Source of the DNA: Ceratorhiza oryzae-sativae
Lineage: Eukaryota; Basidiomycota; Agaricomycetes; Cantharellales; Ceratobasidiaceae
Direction of reading: 5' to 3'
Length of the DNA stretch: 43,917 nucleotides
Assembly (NCBI GenBank): GCA_030998015.1
Contig: JARWMV010000119.1
Coordinates: 1 to 43,917, forward strand
Shown: positions 26,990 through 36,038 of the stretch, in pieces
How the letters are laid out: each line of letters opens with the position of its first letter
Numbering within the stretch: the stretch's first letter is position 1
Program-made: the position numbers and the translations under genes
Notes under the pieces: model-generated
Databases searched by the model: none
Told to the model about the DNA's origin: nothing
The model's input: only the letters and a program-made list of their open reading frames with translations

Positions 26990-28243
26990 AAAGAATTTAG
27001 TGCTCCATCTAGCAAAAACTTTATTTTTGTTTGTTTCCCCAAATTGGGGGTGTAGATTTGCCTGCGCAAATCACCCCCAATTTAGGAGTCCTCAGCGCTT
27101 AGGCCGCGCCTAAAGGCGCGATCTGAGAGTTGGATTTGTTGTAAACCTTCAATAGCCCCCCAATGCGTTACCAAGCCTGTAAGGCACGCCCTACGGGCCA
27201 GCGTATTGGGGGGCTATCACCCCCCCCAAACAATGCAGCGTAGCTGCATTAGTTTGGGGGGTCAATTGTCAAATGAGCTCCCTGACCCATAAGATCAACT
27301 ATTTGTTCAAATAACAATAAATCTGCACGTTTTTGAGTTAGAAGTGGATATTCTGTAAAATGAGGTATTATAATATTTTTTAAATCTTTACGGTTAGCTA
27401 CTGAATATCCGCCGGCGTTAGAGGGAATCCTAAAGATTCCCTCGTAGAAAATGACGACCGTTCGTCATTTTCAGCCGGCGGCTAAATATCGATATTATGC
27501 CGCGCACTAGCAATCGCAAACGGTTGCGATTGCTCACGTTGGTTGGTGGGACAAGTCCCACCAGCAACTAACGCGCGCGGGCCCCCGCTCTATCGGCTAA
27601 AATCTTAGGTGTAACCCAAGATTTCAGCCGCCCTGCCTAGAGAACTGCGCTTTAGCGCACGTCTTGGCAGGGGTAATAAAGCGGAGGGTCAACGACCCGT
27701 GGGCATTGTTAACGAGGCCGCGTTCGCGGCGAGCCGCGCGCACGCCAGGGCCGCCTTGGCAAGCCAAGGCGTTCGCAGGCGTGCACGGGTCATATTATTC
27801 GTAGTATCTACTCGAATTGTACCAACTCCTCCAAAAAATTCTGGTAACTGGCCCAATAATTCCTTATCTCTGATATTTAATCCAACCCCAAATTGGGGGT
27901 GTAGATTTGCCTGCGCAAATCTTGGACCCTCCAGCCTGTTTTGTAACTGGTATCTTTGTAAATTGAAGTAGAAAAAGAACCCTCAGCGTCGACTAACCCT
28001 GAGACAAAGTAAGGATTAAGTTTTGCTTTTTCATGACTTGATGTAGAAAAATTTGAACTATTTAATTGTTTAGAAGGGATTTTGATAAGATAGTTTCTTT
28101 CGAAACCCATTAGAGTACACCTTAATTGCAATGTAAATGCTACTAAAGCATCGCAATAACTACCGTCTACTCGTTGCTCTTTTACAAATATTGTAACTAC
28201 TAAGAATAAACAAAAACATTTCACTAAGGTAATTAAAATATCT
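26990..28243 (-). pseudogene. LAGLIDADG_1-type HEG of rps3 intron 1, shredded
   Basis: Order: FVKEQRVDGSYC, RCTLMGFERNYLIKIPSKQL, PYFVSGLVDAEGSFSTSI (first motif) and TGWRVQ. After an F4 fragment: LGLNIRDKELLGQLPEFFGG and GTIRVDTTN. After F2b+F1 (27409-27791): SVANRKDLKNIIIPHFTEYP and LLTQKRADLLLFEQIVDLMG. After an F3-like unit and F4: a short tail ending near 27000. No clear second motif was found, so it is a single-motif or truncated enzyme. It is a relative of the rps3 intron 2 HEG. Confidence 0.75.
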
Positions 28244-28390
28244 GACTTAGATCCGCGATTGCCCATTTCTCTTTCGATCATATTAAAACTTGTTACTATA
28301 CATGAGTGATTAGTTCATCCACACATAAACTTTCGAATATGGCTTAGTATTTTAATCTTTAGGGTGTCCCCGGAGTTTGATAGTTTTCCC
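28244..28390 (-). other. Group I core of rps3 intron 1
   Basis: Contains AACTCCGGGGACACCCTAAAG (about 28359-28379) and AAATGGGCAATCGCGGATC (about 28248-28266), the same linked core as in rps3 intron 2. Confidence 0.72.
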
Positions 28391-28419
28391 CATAATGGAG
28401 TTTTCCCAGAACTCCAAAC

Positions 28420-28959
28420 AGGTTTAAATCTTGACTTTTCAGTTGGAATTGCCCCTAGAATAGGTGAGTAATCTGGGTCTTCTAGCCGCGCTAGAGAATG
28501 GGGTCCTTTTGATTCGGTGATCGGCTGTAGCCTTATTTGATTTTCAGTGTCGGCTAAAGTCGATAAATTAGCCGTGCTATGTCGCGGCATTGTCGGAGCA
28601 TAGTATGATTTCAGATTTTGTTCTGTAAAGTAAAAACATAAGCTTATTATAACAGTTCTAGGCGTAATAGCATAAAAAGGTGTGCTAATTAGAGAAGACA
28701 ATCTAAGGTAAAAATTTGTTATAATTTTATTTGCTTTTTTTCTGTTAGCATGTTCCGTAGAAGCTCCTAAGGAAGAAAAGTTATATGACAATCCTTGCCC
28801 GGCATATAGAGAAGCCGAACTAAAGCTTGGGTTAATTACTTTTTTTAATAGATGGCTTGTAGCCACATTATCAGGGCTAAACCCGATATTGCTTGGCTTA
28901 GGGTTTGGTACTGCGCTTTCAGCGCTAAAGCCGTTAGTTAGATTTGGATTATTTTTCAT
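28420..28959 (-). CDS. rps3: Ribosomal protein S3, first exon
   Basis: ATG at 28959. Residues about 75-112 (KKANKIITNFYLRLSSLIST, PFYAITPRTVIISLCFYF) match the N-terminal segment of fungal mitochondrial S3, in which a 'P-x-F-x-x-T-P-x-x-V-I-I' stretch recurs. The first 70 residues are low-complexity and poorly conserved, usual for this protein. The reading frame stays open to the intron core; the exact donor site, somewhere after about residue 115, is not determined. Confidence 0.72.
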
Positions 28960-29137
28960 TTATTTTTATTATTAAAGGATAAGATACGGTAACACAGTAT
29001 TAATTGTTTTTTTTGGTAAAATAAATACTGCAGCTACGCTGCAGTACTCCAAATTGTTTATGGGCTGTAAGTCCTTAAAACTTTTGGTTGAATAAAAAAA
29101 ACATGATTTGTATGTACGTCAGCAAATTAATTTTTCC
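28960..29137. other. Leader upstream of rps3
   Basis: AT-rich. It contains GCAGTACTCC...TTTATGGGCTGTAAG (29041-29072), a module repeated at 32411-32439 and 35889-35918 in the other orientation. No promoter recognised. Confidence 0.4.
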
Positions 29138-29457
29138 TCCTCTTCCCTTTCAGCATCTACCCCCCAAACAATGCAGCGCAAGCTGCATATGTTTGGGGGA
29201 AGAGACCGCTGCCGCTGTTAGATCGCTCTATCTTACCCGTGCCCGCCTACGATCGCAGCTTAAGCTGCGGCCCGTGCGCGGCGTGCGCGGGCTCGCGGCC
29301 AGAGGGGCCGCCTCGAGCACAACCTCGGAATCAGGCGCCTCCCGTGGTGGATGGGCCCGAGCGTAGCGACGGTCCTCACCACCACGGGGGGTACGATAGA
29401 ACGGCCGATTGCGGCAGCGTACTCCTAATTTTATCGCTTACGCGATAAAATTGGGGT
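29138..29457. repeat. Long composite repeat, copy upstream of rps3
   Basis: Near-identical to 5835-6149 and in the same orientation relative to the downstream gene; it ends about 180 bases before the rps3 start codon. Confidence 0.85.
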
Positions 29458-30527
29458 AAATTTATTTCTTTAGTTTGTTTTTGGGTTCATCAGCCAAAAT
29501 TATATCCTCCCTCAGCAGTGCGCAAAGGGAACCATTTGCGCGGTAGGCTAAATAGCCTCGGTTTTATGACCCGTGCACGCCTGCGAACGCCTTGGCTTAA
29601 GCCAAGCAAGCTTGGCTCATATTGACCTTAAGGTCAATAATCAAGCCAAGGCGGCCCTGGCGTGCGCGCGGCGTCTGATTCCGAGGTACCCTGGAACTTA
29701 AAGTTCCAGGGTACCTCGCAATACCTCGCCGCGAACGCGGCCTCGATAACCATACCCCTCGGGTCAACAGCATGTATTTATATATAAATACAATGCTGGT
29801 TGACCCTAAGCGGGGGTATGATACAAAAACGACCTCTACTGAGGGACCTAATCACAAGATGGTGGCGTGTCCTCTAGCTGAAATTGTTGCACGTACGTGC
29901 AACAACTTCACGCTTGAGGCGGAACTACCCACCTACCGATTAATAAGGGGGATACCGTTTTCATTTTTCGGGCGGTTTGAAAAATATAAATTTCGGAGAA
30001 CGGAGAAAATAAAATAAGGCTAATTTGAAGAAATAGTTCCTGGCACTAAGATCGCCGTACTTAGTACGGGCTTTACTGCCCGCGCTGAGCCAACTTTCAC
30101 AGCAGATGGATCGTCTTATCATTGATCGACCCTATGGCCGAAATCCTAGGATTTCGGCAGGGTAAAGTACCAGAATAAATCGTCCTGGCCAGAGATCTCA
30201 GGCGAAGCGATTTTGGGTTAAGAAATGTCAACAACATTTCTATACACGGGGTTAATAGCAATTTATTTTTCGCTAATACTCTTTTCTTGCCACGCGCTGT
30301 GTGCGCGCCTAAAAGTGAAGCGTGCACTAGTGCAAACTGCTATTTTGGCAGAAAAAAGTACTGCGGTTAAAGTTATAATTTTATTTTACTCTAACTTCTC
30401 TTTTATGATATTTTATCGGTACTTTGTACTAGTTTATGATGACGAATTTTGACTGAGCCCTTCGAGGCTGAAGTAAAAAACGTTTCGGAAATCCCCTCTG
30501 GTAAATTTTTAATCAAGATAATTTACG
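29458..30527. other. Spacer with F2 element and a small open frame
   Basis: F2 at 29570-29816 has the 5-bp repeat TATGA at 29565-29569 and 29817-29821. The stretch 29820-30527 is AT-richer and includes hairpins CCGTACTTAGTACGGG and CCTAGGATTTCGG. A plus-strand frame of 75 codons (30225-30452) with a hydrophobic start (FLYTGLIAIYFSLILFS) matches nothing I recognise and is opposite to all genes, so it is not called. Confidence 0.45.
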
Positions 30528-30600
30528 AGCCGAAAAAAGGAATTGAACCCTTATTACACCGACATGAGCGATGAGTTTTAACCACTTAAACTATTTCAGC
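30528..30600 (-). tRNA. trnM: tRNA-Met (CAT)
   Basis: Cloverleaf by eye: acceptor GCTGAAA/TTTCGGC, D-stem GTTT/AAAC, anticodon stem CATCG/CGGTG with loop CTCATGT, T-loop TTCAATT. Anticodon CAT; one of two CAT tRNAs here (initiator, elongator or Ile-lysidine not resolved). Confidence 0.88.
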
Positions 30601-32285
30601 TATTTTAAGGTTTTGTTTCAAGAGGTGAAATATCAGGATCCCTGTAAATCTAATATGACCCGTTCTCGGCGAGATAGCGGGCGTCTGATTCCGAGGTACC
30701 CTGGAACTTAAAGTTCCAGGGTACCTCGCAATACCTCGCCGCGAACGCGGCCTCGAGATCCATACCCACGGGGGATAGTACGCCGGAATCTTCCTTCCCG
30801 TGGGGTTAGGGACCGTCGCTCCGCTCGGGCCCATACCCCAAGCCCGAGGCGGCCCCTCTGGCCGCGAGCCCGCGCACGCCAGGGCCGCAGCTTATCCTCT
30901 AGCTAGGGGACGGGTCGGGAATCCCTCAGGCATACTGTTGCTCTTTAATATCTACTGAGCAATTTCACCGCTCTAAAGATAGCCATACGCTGCAGTGTTC
31001 CTCCTCTTCCCTTTCAGCATCTACCCCCCAAACAATGCAGCGCAAGCTGCATATGTTTGGGGGTCAGATGCCACTCAAACATGTGCAGCTACGCTGCATT
31101 GTTTGAGGGGCATCCGCCCCCCAATAAGGTAATGGCCCCCCCCCCAATACGTTTGTGACGCATTGGGAGGCCATTGCCTTATTGGGGGTCACCTGCGTCT
31201 GTGGTCGTGTTCCAGGAACACGGCCGCAGACGGGAAGAGCCCGCGGCAGTAAGACTGGGGCTGGACCTTAGACCAGCATCAGTCCAAATTTCACAATATC
31301 AGGGGGCATACGGTGGAATAATTGACGGAAGTTGATCTGGTCAGACCAACTGACTTTTTTGCAGACGTCAATTTTCCATCGGCGGGGACTGCCCCCTGTC
31401 GTGCATTAAAACATACCACGACAGTGTAAGTCATGAAAAACATTTGGTTTAAATTTTACCCGTCCTCGATGGGACGGCCGCCCGGCCGAGATAGCGGGAT
31501 CGCTGCGAAGCTGCCTCGTAGACCGGGTAACAACTATGGCGAAATCTTAAATTTGCCGCCTCTAAACTTTGATGGGCGGCATCCAGTGCCGTCCTAACCA
31601 TACCCCGCCAATCGATGTAGATTTGCCTTCGCAAATCATCGATTAGTGGAGCCCTCCGCGCTTAGGCCGCCCTGCGGGCGATCAAAGAGCGCGGAGGGAT
31701 TGAGGTTATTATTAATTAATCCGCGCAGGTCCGTTCTTAGCTCCCTCTGCAGAGGGGCGAAGATTACCAAAAAGGACTAGGCGCGGTAGGGGCCTTAACT
31801 GTACTATCAGCGGACCCAGAGGATTCGATTCCCGACCCCCGATTTGCGCCAAATCGGACTCTTCCCTTACAGGCCCCCGCTAATCGATGTAGATTTGCCT
31901 TCGCAAATCATCGATTAGTGGGAGCCCTCCGCGCTTAGGCCGCCCTGCGGGCGATCAAAGAGCGCGGAGGGGAAGAGGTTCCCTAGCAGCGTGTACTTGT
32001 ACACGCTGACGACAGGGTTAGGGTTAATCCAATTTGCCTTAGTTTTACCTTCTGGTCAACTACGATGTAATAAAACCCAAGTAGTCCACAGGGAAGTGGA
32101 AAACATGGACCTTTCGCTTCGGCTTCCATTTATCAACTCACCCTGGGCTATATAGCACTGGTTGCCGTATAAATTAGGATGGAGATTTACCTCCACCCCC
32201 CAAAAACCTAAGAAGCCCTTGGAAAATAATAAGACCTGGCACGAAGTGACATGGGTCGACCTAAAATTGGTTTAAGTATTGAAAA
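30601..32285. other. Spacer of hairpin composites between the two CAT tRNAs
   Basis: No gene. Contents: GGTACCCTGGAAC hairpin block 30660-30780; GCTCGGGCCC palindromes; F3-like units 31000-31190; a CGTCTGTGGTCG...CGGCCGCAGACG stem; a 55-base motif at 31320-31374 with GTTGATCTGGTCAGACCAAC, repeated at 41904-41957; F6-like blocks 31603-31699 and 31837-32025 (the latter repeated at 36567-36755); CATTTATCAACTCACC block near 32125 resembling 35590; TGGAGATTTACCTCCA hairpin near 32182. Confidence 0.55.
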
Positions 32286-32359
32286 TAAGACCGACGGGAC
32301 TTGAACCCATATCTCATCTATTATGAGCAGATTGCATTAACCGATTATGCTACAGTCTT
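32286..32359 (-). tRNA. tRNA with CAT anticodon (Met or Ile)
   Basis: Acceptor AAGACTG/CGGTCTT, D-arm GCAT...ATGC, anticodon loop CTCATAA on stem ATCTG/TAGAT, T-loop TTCAAGT on ATGGG/CCCGT. Anticodon CAT. Confidence 0.88.
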
Positions 32360-33003
32360 GCCCTCTGTATAGGTTTGGGAATAATGTATCTATCTCCAAA
32401 ACGGTGTAAGGGCTTACAGCCCATAACCATTTTTGAGTACGGCAGCGCTCCTGTGGGCCCTCTGCGGACTTCATGGGAGCCCTAATTATATAATCAATGA
32501 AAAAAAAAAAACGCAATTTATTTTAAAATCTTACTATTAACAAATTTTGTTCACAACTTTGATAAACCAATAAACAAAATTATAGACAAACATAATCTTC
32601 AAGTGCAATAGACCCCCAATGCATTGGGAGGCCATTGCCTTGTTGGGGGTCTACGGCACGGGTAAGCCTCTCGAGGCAGTCTTACTGCCGAGGTATTGCG
32701 AGGTAGCCTGGACCCCAGAGGTTCCAGGCTACCTCGGAATCAGGCGCCTCCCGTGGTGGATGGGCCCGAGCGTAGCGACGGTCCTCACCACCACGGGGGG
32801 TACGATAGAGCGGCCGATTGCGGCAGCGTACTACTAATTTTCGAAAATTGGGGTTTCTTTTATGTTTTTGCCTAAGCGGCTGCAACTGTGCCCACTCATA
32901 ACTTACTTAGTACACGATGTATGTTGCTTATTCCGTTATGATAGAAAATAAAGACTTTAGTTAATTTGTACAGATCTTATTAAATAGAAGAATAACTCTA
33001 ATC
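32360..33003. other. Spacer
   Basis: Contains CTTACAGCCCATAACCA (32411-32427), a poly-A/T-rich stretch at 32490-32600, a shortened F3-like unit at about 32613-32653, and a partial copy of the cox3/rps3-upstream composite at about 32700-32855. Confidence 0.45.
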
Positions 33004-33165
33004 CGGATTCGAACCCCGCCGCTTTAAAGCGGCGGCCGGGAGTCACGCTCGCGGGGATACGCAATTCCTGTATTCTACCCCGAGCTCTCATGAGAGCTCG
33101 CCTGCTCGGCCGCTACATCGTTAGATGGAGCGATCTACAGCAGGCGGGTGTTAAACTATAAGAAT
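33004..33165 (-). pseudogene. tRNA-like gene interrupted by hairpin insertions
   Basis: The minus strand begins ATTCTTATAGTTTAAC and ends GGTTCGAATCCGGATTAGAGT. ATTCTTA pairs with TTAGAGT at 6 of 7 positions and TTCGAAT is a T-loop. Between them about 70 bases of palindrome (CGCCTGCT...AGCAGGCG, GAGCTCTCATGAGAGCTC) sit where the D-loop should be. CCGCCGCTTTAAAGCGGCGG sits in the T-stem. The anticodon arm is unclear (possibly GCG). Either a dead tRNA or one needing removal of inserts. Confidence 0.45.
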
Positions 33166-33347
33166 TTGAAGCTGCTCCCGGAGGGTAATTTAGTTTAACC
33201 CCAAATTGGGGGTGTAGATTTGCCTGCGCAAATCACCCCCAATTTAGGAGTCCTCAGCGCTTAGGCCGCGCCTAAAGGCGCGATCAGAGAGTTGGATTTA
33301 TAAAATTTAGGGTCCCGCAGCTACGCTGCGGGACGCCATGTATATTT

Positions 33348-33431
33348 TGAGCTAAGTAGGAATCGAACCTACCCCGACGAACACGTCAATTTTTTTACAG
33401 AAAACCCCAATTACCATTCTGGCATCAGCTC
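33348..33431 (-). tRNA. trnY: tRNA-Tyr (GTA)
   Basis: Acceptor GAGCTGA/TTAGCTC, anticodon loop CTGTAAA on GTTTT/AAAAT, a long variable arm GACGTGTTCGTC, T-arm GTAGG/CCTAC with loop TTCGATT. The long variable arm is normal for organellar Tyr tRNAs. Confidence 0.9.
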
Positions 33432-34693
33432 AATATTTATTCGTCTTTTATTTCCCCAACGATCGGGCGACGATTTCCCTACTGCCCCCCAAACATGTGC
33501 AGCTACGCTGCATTGTTTGAGGGGCATCCGCCCCCCAATAATGCAATGGCCTCCCAATGCGTTACCAAGCCTGTAAGGCACGCCCTACGGGCCAACGTAT
33601 TGGGGGTCAATTGTTGGGGGTCTACGGAAATCATCCCGATCGGTAGGCGCTGCCCGAGCGTGGGCCGCGCTAAGGCGCGATCTACGCTCGGGAGTTTTTT
33701 ATCCCATAGTGTCCGTAATATATCGGCAAGGTAGACAAGTTGTAGTTCATTTTCTGTCACCTTAATAGTCAAAAATGAGTCCCCCTAAAATTATCACCCT
33801 TCAATGAAGGGTAGATTAGTTCGTAGGGCCGAACCACCCTGAGTTGAAGGTGGAACTACGGTCCCCTTGATAATTTTAAACCCCTTGGCAAATTAGTCTG
33901 GCCTCTATCTCGGTCAACATCGTTCCGTGGTTTGCTTCCATGCAAGATTTATAAAATCTTGCTGGACCTGTATCCGCCGGCGTTAGAGGGAATCCTAAAG
34001 ATTCCCTCGTAGAAAATGACGACCGTTCGTCATTTTCAGCCGGCGGCTAAATATCGATATTATGCCGCGCACTAGCAATCGCAAACGGTTGCGATTGCTC
34101 ACGTTGGTTGGTGGGACAAGTCCCACCAGCAACTAACGCGCGCGGGCCCCCGCTCTATCGGCTAAAATCTTAGGTGTAACCCAAGATTTCAGCCGCCCTG
34201 CCTAGAGAACTGCGCTTTAGCGCACGTCTTGGCAGGGGTAATAAAGCGGAGGGTCAACGACCCGTGGGCATTGTTAACGAGGCCGCGTTCGCGGCGAGCC
34301 GCGCGCACGCCAGGGCCGCCTTGGCAAGCCAAGGCGTTCGCAGGCGTGCACGGGTCCCGCCGGCGTTAGAGGGAATCCTAAAGATTCCCTCGTAGAAAAT
34401 GACGACCGTTCGTCATTTTCAGCCGGCGGCTAAATATCGATATTATGCCGCGCACTAGCAATCGCAAACGGTTGCGATTGCTCACGTTGGTTGGTGGGAC
34501 AAGTCCCACCAGCAACTAACGCGCGCGGACGCTAAACCACGGTTCGACTCAAGCTTCGGAGCCGTCTGTGTACGGCTTAAGCCGCACACAGACGTCTCCT
34601 CTACAAGCGTGAAATTGTTGCACGTACGTGCAACAACTTCAGAGTAGTTGATACGAGATAGGGTAGGGTTCAGCTTCATAGATGCCTTAAAAA
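33432..34693. other. Spacer filled with F1/F2b/F3 elements
   Basis: F3-like units 33486-33626; CCCGAGCGTGGGCC...CTACGCTCGGG hairpin; a unique block around 33890-33973 (TAGTCTGGYCTCTATCTCGG...) repeated at 39967-40053; F1 (33974-34145) + F2b (34146-34356) + F1 (34357-34528) in a row; hairpins TGTGTACGGCTTAAGCCGCACACA and TTGCACGTACGTGCAA. Confidence 0.6.
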
Positions 34694-34765
34694 TGCTCCG
34701 AGAGAGAATCGAACGCCCGTCACTATTACTTCACAATAGTGCTTTCACCACTAAGCTATCGGAGC
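34694..34765 (-). tRNA. trnF: tRNA-Phe (GAA)
   Basis: Acceptor GCTCCGA/TCGGAGC, D-arm GCTT...AAGC, anticodon stem CTATT/AATAG with loop GTGAAGT giving GAA; T-loop TTCGATT on an imperfect stem. A register shift would give GTG (His), so identity is less certain than its being a tRNA. Confidence 0.75.
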
Positions 34766-35240
34766 TTGACTTATAAGGGTCACTAAATTTAACCCCTGCG
34801 ACCCTAGATCCGCTCCCCGCCGGCGTTAGAGGGAATCCTAAAGATTCCCTCGTAGAAAATGACGACCGTTCGTCATTTTCAGCCGGCGGCTAAATATCGA
34901 TATTATGCCGCGCACTAGCAATCGCAAACGGTTGCGATTGCTCACGTTGGTTGGTGGGACAAGTCCCACCAGCAACTAACGCGCGCGGCAATGTCAGGGG
35001 TCTACTGACCCCCAAACATGTGCAGCTACGCTGCATTGTTTGGTGGGCAGCAACCCCCCGATATTGTAATGCCCGCCGGCGTTAGAGGGAATCCTAAAGA
35101 TTCCCTCTAACGCGCGCGGCAATGTCAGGGGTCTACGGTGACCGAGCCTGTGGGCGGCTAAAGCCGCCCACAGTCGAGGTGAAATTTGGACTCTGATTGC
35201 TCGGAATCAAAGTCCTTACTGCCGCGGGGTGTATTAAGCT
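34766..35240. other. Spacer with F1, F3-like units and an F1 deletion derivative
   Basis: F1 at 34817-34988; CCCCCAAACATGTGCAGC unit 35008-35048; a 47-bp F1 remnant (35073-35119) containing only the outer stem. The block 35007-35137 is repeated at about 43168-43300. Confidence 0.6.
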
Positions 35241-35311
35241 TGGAGAAAGATAGAATCGAACTATCATCTTTGTGATGCAAACACAATAGATTACCATTAT
35301 CATATTCCCCC
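35241..35311 (-). tRNA. trnA: tRNA-Ala (TGC)
   Basis: Acceptor GGGGGAA/TTTCTCC, anticodon stem TTGTG/CACAA with loop TTTGCAT (TGC), T-arm GATAG/CTATC with loop TTCGATT. Confidence 0.88.
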
Positions 35312-35965
35312 TTCAATGTAAATTGATTGGGTTTTCCCCGGAACTTTGCAGGGCCGATTTCTTCGAAATCGATCGTAGCAGAGGTCGTATTATATTTCTT
35401 TTATTGAAATATCGGCGATTTTTTGAGGACAGCACTGAGTGCTGCCCATAAAATTTAAGCCGCGTCCTTATTTTTCCTCCGGAGGGTTCTACGAACCCGC
35501 CCTCGCCTGAGTCAACGCTCCGCGCTGATCCAGGCGAGTACGGGAAATATTCTCACCCTAGATGATTTATTTGTGACGCTTCATTTCCAATTTATCAGCT
35601 CACCTTGGACTGGGTAGTACTGGTTTTGTCGTATATATTCATCATAATCAAGGGTGGAGACTAATTTCCTCCCCAGAAGAACTTCATTTTTAGGGAAACC
35701 CCCCGCGCCGGGAATATTATCATGGCGCGGTTATGCCCACACGACTGCGTCACTCAATGACAACTGACCCCCAAACATGTGCAGCTACGCTGCATTGTTT
35801 GGGGGGCAGTAGGTTCTTTCCACAACCTGCATATCTGGCGGGGCTTATCTGGATTACCCTTACTTTCACCAAAATGGTGTAAAAACTTACAGCCCATAAC
35901 CAATTTGGAGTACTGCAGTTAAAATATAGCACGTTTTCCAGATTGAAATTAAATCTTCAGAATTT
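35312..35965. other. Spacer
   Basis: Contains CATTTATCAGCTCACC-like block near 35590 (related to 32125), the GGTGGAGACTAATTTCCTCC hairpin near 35655, an F3-like unit at 35765-35807 and CTTACAGCCCATAACCA at 35889-35905. Confidence 0.45.
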
Positions 35966-36038
35966 TGGAAACAAGTGGGTTCGAACCACTGACGTTCTCC
36001 TTAAAAGGGAGACACTCAACCACCCGAGTTCTGTTTCC
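35966..36038 (-). tRNA. trnK: tRNA-Lys (TTT)
   Basis: Acceptor GGAAACA/TGTTTCC, anticodon stem TCTCC/GGAGA with loop CTTTTAA (TTT), T-arm AGTGG/CCACT with loop TTCGAAC. Confidence 0.93.
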
